Origin: Burkholderia cepacia ATCC 25416
Lineage (GTDB): Bacteria; Pseudomonadota; Gammaproteobacteria; Burkholderiales; Burkholderiaceae
NCBI RefSeq assembly: GCF_001411495.1
Contig: NZ_CP012981.1
Coordinates: forward strand, 2,418,001-2,482,000
Length of the DNA: 64,000 bases
Direction of reading: 5' to 3'
Shown here: positions 1-9,171 of the stretch, one piece after another
How the letters are laid out: every line of letters starts with the position of its first letter
How positions within the stretch are numbered: position 1 is the first letter of the stretch
Position numbers and translations under genes: made by a program
The notes under the pieces: generated by a model
Told to the model about the DNA's origin: nothing
What the model saw: only the letters and a program-made list of their open reading frames with translations
Databases searched by the model: none

Positions 1-429
1 TGGATCGAGCAGCTGCAGCCGGCGATCGACATCGTCACGAACATCGGTTCGCCGTCGCTGAAGCTGTCGTACATCGCGCCGCACACGTTCTACTACGGCG
101 ACGACATGGCCGCGATGATCGCGCAGGCCGCGCCGATCCTCGCGCACGTGCGCGTGGCCGACACCTTCGACCACCGCAAGAGCAGCCAACTGCGCTACAT
201 CGTGAACCCGCCCGGTTCGAACCAGATCCGCGTGCACCAGCATCTCGACATCGGGCAGGGCGAGATCGACTGGGACGTGTTCTTTCGTGCGCTCGGCGCG
301 GCAGGCTTCGACGGCGTGATGTCGTCGTGCGTGTTCGCGTGGGAGGACCGCGCGGAAGCGTCGTCGCGCTACATGCGCGACACGATCCGGCGCTACGTCG
401 ATCGTTTTTTCGATCGCACCGCGCGCTGA
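1..429 (+). CDS. iolH: IolH-like sugar-phosphate isomerase/epimerase, 3' part
   Basis: The frame is open from base 1 to the stop at 427-429, so only the C-terminal 142 residues are present. The segment reads as a TIM-barrel isomerase/epimerase of the xylose-isomerase-like superfamily. Stretches such as RVADTFDHRKSSQLRYIVN, HQHLDIGQGEIDWDVFF and SSCVFAWEDRA look like those of IolH proteins of inositol clusters. The GQGEIDW piece supplies a conserved glutamate typical of the last strands of the barrel. An iolG gene follows 59 bp downstream on the same strand, which supports a role in inositol catabolism. The exact reaction of IolH proteins is poorly defined. The true start lies outside the window. 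Confidence 0.65.
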   Translation, partial: WIEQLQPAIDIVTNIGSPSLKLSYIAPHTFYYGDDMAAMIAQAAPILAHVRVADTFDHRKSSQLRYIVNPPGSNQIRVHQHLDIGQGEIDWDVFFRALGAAGFDGVMSSCVFAWEDRAEASSRYMRDTIRRYVDRFFDRTAR

Positions 430-488
430 CCTGTTGCTGGCCGGTGCGGCGGGTGTCGCACCGCAGATGAACGACTGGAGACTGTTAG

Positions 489-1502
489 ATGACCTTGCAA
501 ATCGGCGTGATCGGCTGCGGCGCGATCGGCCAGGACCACATCCGCAGACTGACCCGCACGCTGTCCGGCGCGCGTGTCGTGGCCGTCAACGACATCGATC
601 CGCAGCAGGCGCGCGACGCGGTGACGAAGTACGGGCTCGATGCCGAGATCTACGCCGATGGCCACGAGGTGGTCGCGGCCGCCGACGTGCAGGCCGTGCT
701 CGTCACGTCGTGGGGGCCGACGCACGAAGCGTTCGTGCTCGACGCGATCGCGCACGGCAAGCCCGTGTTCTGCGAGAAGCCGCTCGCCGTCACGGCGGAA
801 GGCTGCATGCGGATCGTCGAAGCGGAAGTCGCGCACGGCAAGCGGCTCGTGCAGGTCGGCTTCATGCGTCCGTACGACGAAGGTTATCGCGCGCTCAAGC
901 GCGTGATCGACAGCGGCGAGATCGGCGCGCCCTTGATGCTGCATTGCGCGCACCGCAACCAGTCGGTCGGCGAGCGCTACACGACCGACATGGCGATCAC
1001 CGATACGCTGATTCACGAACTCGACGTGCTGCGCTGGCTGCTCGGCGAGGACTACGTGAGCACGCAGGTCGTCTATCCGAAGAAGACGCGTCATGCGTCG
1101 TCGCATCTCGCCGATCCGCAGATCGTGTTGCTGGAAACCGCGAGCGGCGTGCGCATCGACGTCGAGATCTTCGTGAACTGCCAGTACGGCTACGACATCC
1201 AGTGCGAGGTGGTCGGCGAGCAGGGCATCGCGAAGCTGCCCGATCCGCCGGCGGTGGGGCTCAAGCATGCGGCGCGGCAGTCGGTCGAGATCATGACCGA
1301 CTGGAAGGAGCGCTTCATCGCATCGTACGACGTCGAGCTGCAGGCGTTCATCGACGGCGTGCGCGCGCAAGCGCTCACCGGGCCGTCGGCCTGGGACGGC
1401 TACGCGGCGGCGGTCGCGGCCGACGCATGCGTGCGTGCGCAAAAGAGCGGGGCGGTCGAATCGATCGCGATGGCCGAACGCCCCGCGTTCTATCGCGGCT
1501 GA
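489..1502 (+). CDS. iolG: Inositol 2-dehydrogenase, Gfo/Idh/MocA family
   Basis: This 337-residue protein is the NAD-dependent dehydrogenase that oxidises myo-inositol to 2-keto-myo-inositol in the cytoplasm. The N-terminal Rossmann motif is [12 protein letters not shown] (residues 6-17). The substrate residues of the family are present at the expected numbers: Lys97 in CEKPL, Asp172 and His176 in [11 protein letters not shown]. These match the Lys-Asp-His triad of the Bacillus subtilis enzyme. The length is normal for IolG. A GGAG ribosome site precedes the ATG. It sits between an IolH-like gene and a TIM-barrel gene, all co-oriented with short gaps, so they are probably one operon. Confidence 0.88.
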   Translation: MTLQIGVIGCGAIGQDHIRRLTRTLSGARVVAVNDIDPQQARDAVTKYGLDAEIYADGHEVVAAADVQAVLVTSWGPTHEAFVLDAIAHGKPVFCEKPLAVTAEGCMRIVEAEVAHGKRLVQVGFMRPYDEGYRALKRVIDSGEIGAPLMLHCAHRNQSVGERYTTDMAITDTLIHELDVLRWLLGEDYVSTQVVYPKKTRHASSHLADPQIVLLETASGVRIDVEIFVNCQYGYDIQCEVVGEQGIAKLPDPPAVGLKHAARQSVEIMTDWKERFIASYDVELQAFIDGVRAQALTGPSAWDGYAAAVAADACVRAQKSGAVESIAMAERPAFYRG

Positions 1503-1520
1503 CCTGCCGGAGAGACCGAC

Positions 1521-2447
1521 ATGACGATGAAGATTGGCTGCGCGCCCTGCTGCTGGGGCGTAGACGACGTGAAGAACCCGCACCTGCCGCCGTGGCGGCA
1601 CGTGCTCGCCGAAGCCGCGCAGGCCGGCTACTCGGGCATCGAGCTCGGGCCGTACGGCTACATCCCGCTCGAACTCGACGTGGTGAGCGCCGAGCTCGAG
1701 CGGCAGCGCCTGAGCATCACCGCCGGTACGATCTTCGACGATCTCGTGGCGCCGGAGAACCTGCCGAACCTGTTGCGCCAGACGCGCGAGATCTGCGCGC
1801 TGATCACGCGGCTGCCGAAACTGCCGACGCAGGACGGCCAGCGCTACGCGGCGCCGTACCTGGTCGTGATTGACTGGGGGCATGAGGAACGCGACTACGC
1901 GGCCGGCCACGCAGATCGCGCGCCGCGGCTGTCCGGCGCACGCTGGGCCGGCATGGTCGAGCACATCCGGCAGATCGCGACGATCGCGCGCGACGAATTC
2001 GGCGTGCGCACGGTGATCCATCCGCATGCGGGCGGCTACATCGAATTCGCGGACGAGATCGACCGGATCGTCGCCGACATTCCGGCCGACACGGCCGGCC
2101 TCTGTCTGGATACCGGCCACCTGCATTACTCGGGCATGGACCCGGAAACCTGGCTGCGCCGCCATGCGGCGCGCCTCGACTATGTGCACTTCAAGGACAT
2201 CGACGCGGCCGTGTACGACGCGGTGATGGGCGAGCACATCGCGTTCTTCGCCGCCTGCGCGCGCGGCGTGATGTGCCCGATCGGCACCGGCGTGCTCGAC
2301 TACCGGGCGATCCGCCGCGCGCTCGACGACATCGGTTACGCCGGGTACATCACGATCGAACAGGAGCGCGACCCGCGCAATGCCGGCACGAGCCTGCGCG
2401 ACGTCGCCGCGAGCCGCGCGTTTCTCGCGTCGGCCGGCTTCGCATGA
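1521..2447 (+). CDS. Xylose-isomerase-like TIM-barrel protein (IolE/IolI type)
   Basis: The 308-residue protein is a sugar-phosphate isomerase/epimerase-like TIM barrel. Diagnostic stretches are the N-terminal KIGCAPCCWGVDD, the central VIHPHAGGYIEF, GLCLDTGHLHYSG and YVHFKDID, and the C-terminal ITIEQERDP. The His, Asp, His and Glu residues in these motifs form the divalent-metal site of the superfamily. By position after iolG it is likely to act on the keto-inositol product, as an inosose dehydratase (IolE) or isomerase (IolI). I cannot tell which from the sequence. A second ATG two codons in (1527) could be the real start. The gap from iolG is 18 bp and a GGAGAGA motif precedes the start. 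Confidence 0.75.
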   Translation: MTMKIGCAPCCWGVDDVKNPHLPPWRHVLAEAAQAGYSGIELGPYGYIPLELDVVSAELERQRLSITAGTIFDDLVAPENLPNLLRQTREICALITRLPKLPTQDGQRYAAPYLVVIDWGHEERDYAAGHADRAPRLSGARWAGMVEHIRQIATIARDEFGVRTVIHPHAGGYIEFADEIDRIVADIPADTAGLCLDTGHLHYSGMDPETWLRRHAARLDYVHFKDIDAAVYDAVMGEHIAFFAACARGVMCPIGTGVLDYRAIRRALDDIGYAGYITIEQERDPRNAGTSLRDVAASRAFLASAGFA

Positions 2448-2503
2448 TCCACCGCGCGTTGCACCCCTGAACACCCTGAACACGGACCAGGAACATCACC
2501 ATC

Positions 2504-3676
2504 ATGATTGACGGACAGATTCTGCTTGGACATTCGATTCGCTGGGGCATGGTCGGCGGCGGGCTCGGCAGCCAGATCGGCTACAGCCACCGGTCGGCCG
2601 CGTTGCGCGACGGCAGCTTCCAGCTGGTCGCCGGCGCGTTCGACATCGATCCCGAACGCGGCCGCCAGTTCGGCGTGAAGCTCGGCGTCGCCGCCGAGCG
2701 CTGCTATCCCGACTACGCGACGATGTTCGACGCCGAGGCGCGCCGCCCGGACGGCATCCGCGCGGTGTCGATCGCGACACCGAACAACACGCACTTCGAG
2801 ATCTGCCGCGCCGCGCTGAACGCGGGGCTGCACGTGGTCTGCGAGAAGCCGCTGTGCTTCACGACCGAGGAGGCCGAGGCGCTGCAGCGGCTGTCGGTCG
2901 AGAAGAACCGGATCGTCGGCGTCGCGTACGGCTATTCCGGACACCAGATGATCGAACAGGCGCGCGAGATGATCGCGCGCGGCGATCTCGGCGAGATCCG
3001 CATCGTGCAGATGCAGTTCGCACACGGGTTCCACAGCGAGGGCGTCGAGGCCGCGAGCGCGGCCGCGCGCTGGCGCGTCGACCCGAAGTTCGCGGGCCCG
3101 AGCTACGTGCTCGGCGACATCGGCACGCATCCGCTGTACATCTCCGAAGTGATGGCGCCCGAGCTGAAGATCCGGCGGCTGATGTGCTCGCGGCAGAGCT
3201 TCGTGAAGAGCCGCGCGCCGCTCGAGGACAACGCGTTCACGATCATGGAGTACGACACGGGCGCGGTCGGTTACGTGTGGTCGAGCGCGGTGAACGCGGG
3301 CTCGATGCACGGCCAGAAGGTGAGGGTGATCGGCGCGAAGGCGAGCGTCGAATGGTGGGACGAGCATCCGAACCAGTTGCGCTACGAAGTGCAGGGGCAG
3401 CCCGCCCAGGTGCTCGATCGCGGGATGGGTTATCTGCATCCGCACGCATTGCGCGAAGATCGCATCGGTGCCGGGCATCCGGAGGGGCTGTTCGAGGCCT
3501 GGTCGAATCTCTATGCGCGCTTCGCGCTTGCGATGGATGCGGCCGACCGCGGCGACGCCGCGGCGTTGAAGAGCATTCGCTTTCCGGATGTCCATGCGGG
3601 CGTGGAAGGCGTGCGCTGGGTGGAGAACTGCGTGCGCTCCGCCGATGCGGGCGGGGTGTGGGTCGACTATCGCTGA
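2504..3676 (+). CDS. Gfo/Idh/MocA family oxidoreductase
   Basis: This is a second NAD(P)-dependent sugar or cyclitol dehydrogenase, 390 residues. It has a Rossmann motif MVGGGLGSQIG near residue 16, the family CEKPLCFTTEEAE motif near residue 110, and GPSYVLGDIGTHPLY, which carries the conserved Asp and His of the active site. It is longer than IolG and only distantly similar to it, so it is a different subfamily rather than a copy. An AGGA ribosome site lies upstream of the ATG. It closes the run of co-oriented inositol-type genes after a 56-bp gap. The substrate is unknown; oxidation of another inositol isomer such as scyllo-inositol is a reasonable guess from context only. Confidence 0.78.
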   Translation: MIDGQILLGHSIRWGMVGGGLGSQIGYSHRSAALRDGSFQLVAGAFDIDPERGRQFGVKLGVAAERCYPDYATMFDAEARRPDGIRAVSIATPNNTHFEICRAALNAGLHVVCEKPLCFTTEEAEALQRLSVEKNRIVGVAYGYSGHQMIEQAREMIARGDLGEIRIVQMQFAHGFHSEGVEAASAAARWRVDPKFAGPSYVLGDIGTHPLYISEVMAPELKIRRLMCSRQSFVKSRAPLEDNAFTIMEYDTGAVGYVWSSAVNAGSMHGQKVRVIGAKASVEWWDEHPNQLRYEVQGQPAQVLDRGMGYLHPHALREDRIGAGHPEGLFEAWSNLYARFALAMDAADRGDAAALKSIRFPDVHAGVEGVRWVENCVRSADAGGVWVDYR

Positions 3677-4014
3677 ACCGGCGGCGCGGGCAGGCTGCGG
3701 GGCAGGCGGCTGCCTGCCGCATGTCTCCGCTTCTGTCGCTTTCGCCGTTTCTCGCTGTTTCTCGCCGCTTCGCCCCGATGGCCGGCTTGGTAGACGCCCT
3801 AATCTTTACGCCGCTGCGTGAGCGTTGGACAATCGCTTCCAGTATCGCCGTGGAGCGTAGGCAAGTGATGATCGAGCGCGTGGGAGCGAGCACGTGGCGC
3901 GGGCCGCGCCGCAAACGTGATTAAATTCGCCCTTCATGCATGTGTTCAGGTGAGCCCCGGGCCGCGTCCGTCAGTGTCGTGCGCGCATCGGGGCCGTCAA
4001 CTTCGCGCTATCCG
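3677..4014. other. Intergenic region upstream of the RpiR-type gene
   Basis: These 338 bases hold no credible gene. The left part is GC-rich with a short pyrimidine-rich stretch (3733-3775) in which TTTCTCGC-type units recur. The right part is more AT-rich around GATTAAATTCG (near 3917-3927) and probably contains the promoter of the regulator gene. I see no strong hairpin with a T tract after the preceding dehydrogenase gene. Confidence 0.5.
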
Positions 4015-4899
4015 ATGAGTTCATCCGAGAAACCTCCCGCCACCGTCGAGCAGTTCCTGCAGCACCTGACGCAGGAGTACGACGGCCTCAGCAATCGCCT
4101 GAAGGTGATTGCGCGCCACGTGGAAACGCATCGGGACCAGCTTGGCCTGGAAGGCATCCAGTCGCTCGCGGAGGCGTGCGGCGTCCAGCCGTCGGCCGTG
4201 GTGCGCTTCGCGAAGCATTTCGGCTTTTCCGGCTTCTCCGAGATGCAGCGGCTGTTCCGCGAAGGGCTCGCGCAGCAGATCGCGCCGGGGCGCGCGTACA
4301 ACCTGCGGCTGCGCGACGTGATCGAGTCGGGCTCGTCGAGCCTGCAGCCCGAACAGATCGCCGACGAATTCATCAAGGGCAGCATTGCCGGCATGCAGCA
4401 GCTGCGGCAGACGCTCGATTCGCAGGCGCTCGCGCAGGCCGTCGACCTGCTCGCCGAAACCCAGGCGATCTGGATCGCGGGCTCGCGGCGCGCGTTTCCG
4501 ATCGCCGTGTACCTCGACTACGCGCTGCAGCACACCGACAAGCGCATCGGGCTGTTCAGCGCGCTGGGCAGCATGCATCTCGGGCAGATCCGGTCGGTGC
4601 GCGAGGGCGACGTGATGATCGTCATCTCGTTCATGCCGTATGCGGAGGAAACCGTGCAGGTCGCACAGCAAGCCGTGCAGCGCGGCGCGCGGCTGATCGC
4701 GATCACCGACAGCCGGATGAGCCCGCTTGCACGGGAGGCCGAGGTGACGCTGATGGTGCAGGACAGCGAGACGTTCGGCTTCCGCGCGCTGACGGCCACG
4801 ATGGGCCTCGCGCAGAGCCTGTTCGTCGCGCTCGCGTATCGGCTCGAACTGTCGTACCTGCCGACCGCCGACGGCGCGCACGGCACGAAGGCCGGCTGA
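4015..4899 (+). CDS. MurR/RpiR family transcriptional regulator
   Basis: The protein has an N-terminal RpiR-type helix-turn-helix (about residues 20-95, with IQSLAEACGVQPSAVVRFAK as the recognition unit). A C-terminal SIS sugar-phosphate-binding domain follows (about residues 135-265, including IWIAGSRRAF and GARLIAITDS). Regulators of this build control inositol catabolism in several proteobacteria, where they sense a phosphorylated inositol intermediate. The neighbours (iolG upstream, mmsA convergent downstream) fit that role, which is inference. The frame is open further upstream to 3940, but the ATG at 4015 gives the normal family N-terminus, so I chose it. The product is 294 residues. 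Confidence 0.82.
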   Translation: MSSSEKPPATVEQFLQHLTQEYDGLSNRLKVIARHVETHRDQLGLEGIQSLAEACGVQPSAVVRFAKHFGFSGFSEMQRLFREGLAQQIAPGRAYNLRLRDVIESGSSSLQPEQIADEFIKGSIAGMQQLRQTLDSQALAQAVDLLAETQAIWIAGSRRAFPIAVYLDYALQHTDKRIGLFSALGSMHLGQIRSVREGDVMIVISFMPYAEETVQVAQQAVQRGARLIAITDSRMSPLAREAEVTLMVQDSETFGFRALTATMGLAQSLFVALAYRLELSYLPTADGAHGTKAG

Positions 4900-4916
4900 C
4901 GTCGCCTGCCGGCGTA

Positions 4917-4936
4917 CCGGCCGCGAGAGCGGCCGG
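4917..4936. terminator. Hairpin between convergent regulator and mmsA genes
   Basis: An 8-bp perfect inverted repeat, CCGGCCGC with a GAGA loop and GCGGCCGG, lies between the convergent stop codons. There is no T tract, so it is at best a weak or Rho-assisted terminator. Confidence 0.35.
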
Positions 4937-4986
4937 CAACCGGCGGCCGGCGGCCAGTGACCGGCCGGCGGCGTGCCTCCAGGCAA

Positions 4987-6507
4987 TTACTTCGCGGTCG
5001 GCATCGCGAATTCGGCACCCTTGCCGATGCTCGACGACCAGCGCTGCATCACCGACTTCTGGCGCGTGTAGAAGCGCACACCTTCCTCGCCGTAGGCGTG
5101 CATGTCGCCGAACAGGCTCTTCTTCCAGCCGCCGAAGCCATGCCACGCCATCGGCACCGGAATCGGCACGTTGATGCCGACCATCCCGACCTGGATGCGC
5201 CGCGCGAATTCGCGCGCGATGCCGCCGTCGCTCGTGAAGCACGACACGCCGTTGCCGAACTCGTGCGCGTTGATCAGGTCGACCGCCTCGCCGAAGTCCT
5301 TCACGCGCACGCAGCCGAGCACGGGCCCGAAGATTTCTTCCTTGTAGATGCGCATGTCGGGGGTCACGTGGTCGAACAGCGTGCCGCCGGTGAAGAAGCC
5401 CGCCTCGCGGCCCGGCACGCGCAGCCCGCGGCCGTCGACCACCAGTTGCGCGCCTTCGTTCACGCCTTGCTCGATATAGCCTTCGATGCGCTTGAGTGCA
5501 TCGCCGGTGACGATTGGGCCCATCTCGACTTCCGGCGACATCCCGTCGCCGATCACGAGCTTGCGGGCGCGCTCGGCCACCAGCGGCACGATCTTGTCCG
5601 CGACGTCGCCGACCAGCACCGCGACGCTGATCGCCATGCAGCGTTCGCCGGCCGAGCCGTACGCGGCGCCGATCAGCGCGTCGACGGCCTGTTCGAGGTT
5701 CGCATCGGGCATCACCACCAGATGGTTCTTCGCGCCGCCGAGGGCCTGCACGCGCTTGCCCGACTGCACCGCGCGTTGCTGCACGTAGGCCGCGATCGGG
5801 GTCGAGCCGACGAAGCTGACGGCCTGCACGTCCGGGTGGTCGAGCAGCGCGTCGACCGCCCCCTTGTCGCCCTGGACGACGTTGAACACGCCGGCCGGCA
5901 ATCCGGCCTGCGTGAGCAGGTCGGCGATGAACAGGGCCGCCGACGGGTCGCGCTCGCTCGGCTTCAGCACGAACGTGTTGCCCGTCGCGATCGCGACCGG
6001 GAACATCCAACACGGCACCATGCACGGGAAGTTGAACGGCGTGATGCCCGCGACGACGCCGAGCGGCTGGCGCATCGTCCAGTTGTCGATGCCGGTGCTG
6101 ACCTGATCGGTGAAGTCGCCTTTCAGGAGCTGCGGCACCCCGCACGCGAATTCGATGATGTCGATGCCGCGTGCGACTTCGCCCTGCGCGTCGGAGAACA
6201 CCTTGCCGTGCTCGGCCGTGATGATCGCCGCGAGCGCGTCGCGGTGCTCGTTCATCAGTTGCAGGAAGCGGTGCAGGACGCGTGCGCGGCGGATCGGCGG
6301 CGTCGCGGCCCACTCGGGGAACGCGGCATGGGCCGACGCGACGGCCTGCTGCACTTCGCTGTCGTCGGCAAGCGCGACGCGGCGCACCGCGCGGCCGAGC
6401 GCCGGATTGAGCACGTCCTGGAAGCGGCCGCTGCGGCCGGAGACGGGCGCGCCGTCGACATAGTGGCCGACGTCGGCGTCGGAGGTGTACGCGGGAACCG
6501 GATTCAT
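4987..6507 (-). CDS. mmsA: CoA-acylating methylmalonate-semialdehyde dehydrogenase
   Basis: This 506-residue aldehyde dehydrogenase-superfamily enzyme converts (methyl)malonate semialdehyde with CoA and NAD to propionyl- or acetyl-CoA. It is the last step of inositol catabolism (IolA) and is also used in valine breakdown. The motifs are [49 protein letters not shown] and [14 protein letters not shown], the last containing catalytic Cys290. The ERCMA context is that of the CoA-dependent MmsA branch. The frame is open to 6594, but the ATG at 6507 follows an AGGAG site and gives the normal N-terminus. It is convergent with the RpiR-type gene and divergent from a LysR gene, either of which may control it. 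Confidence 0.92.
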   Translation of the reverse strand: MNPVPAYTSDADVGHYVDGAPVSGRSGRFQDVLNPALGRAVRRVALADDSEVQQAVASAHAAFPEWAATPPIRRARVLHRFLQLMNEHRDALAAIITAEHGKVFSDAQGEVARGIDIIEFACGVPQLLKGDFTDQVSTGIDNWTMRQPLGVVAGITPFNFPCMVPCWMFPVAIATGNTFVLKPSERDPSAALFIADLLTQAGLPAGVFNVVQGDKGAVDALLDHPDVQAVSFVGSTPIAAYVQQRAVQSGKRVQALGGAKNHLVVMPDANLEQAVDALIGAAYGSAGERCMAISVAVLVGDVADKIVPLVAERARKLVIGDGMSPEVEMGPIVTGDALKRIEGYIEQGVNEGAQLVVDGRGLRVPGREAGFFTGGTLFDHVTPDMRIYKEEIFGPVLGCVRVKDFGEAVDLINAHEFGNGVSCFTSDGGIAREFARRIQVGMVGINVPIPVPMAWHGFGGWKKSLFGDMHAYGEEGVRFYTRQKSVMQRWSSSIGKGAEFAMPTAK

Positions 6508-6596
6508 CGTGTCTCCTGAGGGATCGGGTAGGGTGGACGGCACCCAGTCTAGGCAAACGCGCCGGGCGGGAGAAGGCCGAGCAGCTTGATTCACTG

Positions 6597-6610
6597 TTCA
6601 GAATTCTGAA
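6597..6610. promoter_or_regulatory. Perfect 14-bp palindrome in the mmsA/lysR intergenic region
   Basis: TTCAGAATTCTGAA is a perfect palindrome ending 10 bp before the ATG of the LysR gene, in the 113-bp divergent region shared with mmsA. This is the position expected of a LysR-type operator used for autoregulation. Binding by this regulator is inferred, not shown. Confidence 0.5.
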
Positions 6611-6620
6611 TAATCGGCGG

Positions 6621-7556
6621 ATGAATCAGCAAAATGTCCAGGCGCTCTGGCCGCATATCCATTCGCTGACGGTGCTGGCCGCGGCCGGCAGTTTCACGGC
6701 CGCCGCGCAGCGGCTCGGCATCAGCAAGGCCGCGATGAGCCAGCGTATCGCCGACCTCGAAAAAGCGGCCGGCGTGCCGCTCGTGCGGCGCACGACGCGC
6801 AGCGTGCGGCTCACCGACGCGGGCCAGACGCTCGTCGACAGCACGCGCGACGCGTTCGAGTCGATCGGGCAGCACTTCGCGCGCGTGAAGGACCTGGCCG
6901 GGGAGCCGCGCGGCCTGCTGCGCGTGACGGTGCCGGTCGCGCTCGGGCGCCAGCAGGTCGTGCCGCACCTGCCCGATTTCCTTCGGCGGCATCCGGGCGT
7001 GCATATCGAGCTCGACCTGTCGGACCGGCTGCATTCGCTGACGCAGGAGGGTTTCGACCTCGCGATCCGCCATACGACCACCGCGCCGCAGACCCACGTC
7101 GCGTGGAAGCTGTGCGACACGCGTTCGCTGCTCGTCGCGAGCCGCGACTACCTCGACGCGCGCGGCGCGCCGAGGCACCCGAGCGAACTCGTCGAGCACA
7201 GCTGCCTGTGCTACCTGCGCGAGCACGAGCCGGCCGCGTGGAGCTTCGAGCCGGACGGCCGGCGGCGCCAGCGCGTGAGCGTGCCGGTGCGCGGCAGTTT
7301 CGCGGCGAACAACAGCGAGGCGATGCGCGAAGCCGCGCTCGGCGGGCTCGGCATCGCGCTGCTGCCGGACTTCAGCGCGCAGCGCGATCTCGACGCCGGC
7401 CGGCTCGTCGCGCTGCTCGACGGCTGGCGGCCGTCAGGCGCGTTCGGCGACCACATCTTCGCGATCCGCCCGTACAGCCCGGTCGTGCCGAGCGCGGTGC
7501 GCGCGCTCGTGCGGCACCTGCGGGAGCGGCTCGCGGGCGGTTTCTCCGGCGCGTGA
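6621..7556 (+). CDS. LysR family transcriptional regulator
   Basis: This 311-residue protein has a canonical N-terminal winged helix-turn-helix (about residues 12-70, with AAAGSFTAAAQRLGISKAAM). A periplasmic-binding-protein-like effector domain follows (about residues 95-300). The effector domain is of the CrgA-like type, with LRVTVPVALGRQQVVPHLPDFL and GLGIALLPDF. It is divergent from mmsA across 113 bp that contain a 14-bp palindrome, so mmsA and the gene itself are its likely targets. The effector cannot be read from the sequence. Start and length are normal for the family. Confidence 0.85.
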   Translation: MNQQNVQALWPHIHSLTVLAAAGSFTAAAQRLGISKAAMSQRIADLEKAAGVPLVRRTTRSVRLTDAGQTLVDSTRDAFESIGQHFARVKDLAGEPRGLLRVTVPVALGRQQVVPHLPDFLRRHPGVHIELDLSDRLHSLTQEGFDLAIRHTTTAPQTHVAWKLCDTRSLLVASRDYLDARGAPRHPSELVEHSCLCYLREHEPAAWSFEPDGRRRQRVSVPVRGSFAANNSEAMREAALGGLGIALLPDFSAQRDLDAGRLVALLDGWRPSGAFGDHIFAIRPYSPVVPSAVRALVRHLRERLAGGFSGA

Positions 7557-7673
7557 ACCCGGTGCCCGCGGGTGCCGGGCCTCGGCCTGCCCGGGCAGGC
7601 GCGGCGGCGCTGCGGTAAAATCGCGGCTTCTTCCCGCGCCGCGTGTGGCGCGACATTCGAAGGTCGACAGCCG

Positions 7674-7901
7674 ATGCAGATTCACAAGGAAGTAGACGCG
7701 CGCGGGCTCAATTGCCCGTTGCCGATCCTGCGTGCCAAGAAAGCGCTCGCCGATATGGAAAGCGGGCAAATCCTCAAGGTGCTCGCGACCGATCCGGGTT
7801 CGCAGCGCGATTTCGCCGCGTTCGCGAAGCAGACGGGCAACGAGATCGTCGAATCGACGACGCAGGACAAGACCTTCGTGTTCCTGATGCGCCGCCGCTG
7901 A
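7674..7901 (+). CDS. tusA: Sulfurtransferase TusA family protein
   Basis: This 75-residue protein carries the family signature DARGLNCPLPILRAKKAL, with the sulfur-carrying cysteine at residue 14 in the CPxP motif. TusA proteins relay persulfide sulfur from cysteine desulfurase to acceptors such as the tRNA 2-thiouridine machinery. The frame runs back to 7572, but the ATG at 7674 gives the standard TusA N-terminus. A GGTAAAAT stretch near 7614 could be its -10 element. A 16-bp GC-rich palindrome (7585-7600) separates it from the upstream LysR gene. An insertion sequence has landed about 40 bp downstream of its stop and leaves the coding region intact. Confidence 0.9.
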   Translation: MQIHKEVDARGLNCPLPILRAKKALADMESGQILKVLATDPGSQRDFAAFAKQTGNEIVESTTQDKTFVFLMRRR

Positions 7902-7933
7902 GGGCCGGCGTCATGCTGCCGGCCGCGCCTGGC

Positions 7934-7943
7934 GCCGGGCCGC
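7934..7943. repeat. Target-site duplication, left copy
   Basis: GCCGGGCCGC directly abuts the left inverted repeat of the insertion sequence and is repeated identically at 9194-9203. Confidence 0.9.
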
Positions 7944-7965
7944 CAGGGCAATCGCATGAAGGGGC
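7944..7965. repeat. Left terminal inverted repeat of the IS
   Basis: These 22 bp are the exact reverse complement of 9172-9193. The repeat starts with CAGGG, the tip commonly seen in ISAs1-type elements. Confidence 0.92.
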
Positions 7966-8046
7966 GTTAACAATCAAGGAGTTACGCGCGGGGTTGTAAA
8001 CCGAGGCGAATCAAGCGTTTACTACTATCTTTTGCGGAGGCATCGG

Positions 8047-9171
8047 ATGGAGGAAACGCAAGCCTTGAGCATCGAAGACGCGTTCGGCGAGTTACGCGAT
8101 CCGCGCAGCCGAACGCCTGCGCACGACCTGTCAGAGATGCTGGTGGTGGCGCTGTGCGCGATTCTCTCGGGAGCGGATAGCTGGGTAGCCATTCAGATCT
8201 GGGGTGAAGAGAAACTGGAGTGGCTACGCGGCTACGTGCCGCTGCGCAACGGCATCCCGTCCCACGACACGTTTGGACGGGTGTTCGCGGCCCTGAACCC
8301 ACGTCAGTTCGAGGCGTGCTTCACGCGCTGGATGAGCGGTGCGTTTCCAACCTTGTCCGGCGAGGTCATCGCGATCGACGGCAAGACGGTGCGTGGCTCG
8401 CATCGCAATGGGGAGCGTGCCATCCACCTTGTTTCGGCCTTTGGAAGCGGCCTGGGCGTTGTACTGGGGCAGGTGCGCACGGCCGACAAGAGTAACGAGA
8501 TCACGGCGATTCCGGAACTGCTCGATGCACTACTGCTCAAGGGTGCAATCGTAACGATCGACGCCATGGGCTGCCAGCAGGCGATTGCTCGCCAACTCGT
8601 CACGAGCGGAGCCGACTACGTGCTGGCGGTCAAGGAAAACCAGCCGACGCTGCTGGTGGAAGTTCGCACCACGCTCGAAGCCATCGACCGTCTTGCATCC
8701 GATGACCGATGGGACTGTTCGAGTGAATATCGGGAGGTCGAGAAGGACCACGGCCGGATCGAAACACGTCGTTGCCTGGTCAGTGATGTGATGAACACAT
8801 GGCGCGCGGCCGCGCTCTGGCCGGGCATGCGCTCGATCGCTATGGTCGAGGCCACGCGTGAGATCGGCGAGACGGTGTCGGTCGAGCGCCGATATTACGT
8901 GAGCAGCCTGCCCGCCGATGCAACGCGCATTGCACACGCCGTACGCTCACACTGGCGGATCGAGAACTCGATGCACTGGGTGCTCGACGTGGCGTTCGGC
9001 GAAGATCAATGCAGGGTGCGGGTCGAACATGCGGCGCAGAACTTTGCAATTCTGCGCCGCATTACGATGAACCTGCTGCGCAAGGACACGCAAACCAAGG
9101 CGGGCCTCAAGATCCGCCGGCTCAAGGCCGCCACCAGCGACAACTATCGCGCTCAACTCCTTGGCTGGTAA
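8047..9171 (+). CDS. ISAs1 family transposase
   Basis: This 374-residue DDE transposase has the ISAs1-type N-terminal associated region followed by the catalytic core. The catalytic residues can be placed: Asp111 in AIDGKTVRGS, Asp172 in VTIDAMGCQ and Glu306 in WRIENSMHWVLDVAFGED. The C-terminus (NFAILRRITMNLLRKD) is also typical. The frame extends a few codons upstream, but the ATG at 8047 has a GGAGG site seven bases before it. The stop at 9169-9171 directly abuts the right inverted repeat. No frameshift or internal stop is present, so the enzyme should be functional. Confidence 0.95.
   Translation: MEETQALSIEDAFGELRDPRSRTPAHDLSEMLVVALCAILSGADSWVAIQIWGEEKLEWLRGYVPLRNGIPSHDTFGRVFAALNPRQFEACFTRWMSGAFPTLSGEVIAIDGKTVRGSHRNGERAIHLVSAFGSGLGVVLGQVRTADKSNEITAIPELLDALLLKGAIVTIDAMGCQQAIARQLVTSGADYVLAVKENQPTLLVEVRTTLEAIDRLASDDRWDCSSEYREVEKDHGRIETRRCLVSDVMNTWRAAALWPGMRSIAMVEATREIGETVSVERRYYVSSLPADATRIAHAVRSHWRIENSMHWVLDVAFGEDQCRVRVEHAAQNFAILRRITMNLLRKDTQTKAGLKIRRLKAATSDNYRAQLLGW

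Noticed and set aside
393..2483. A minus-strand open frame of nearly 700 codons opposite iolG and the TIM-barrel gene.
   Set aside because: The plus-strand genes carry exact catalytic motifs; the opposite frame is His/Arg/Asp-rich and matches nothing.
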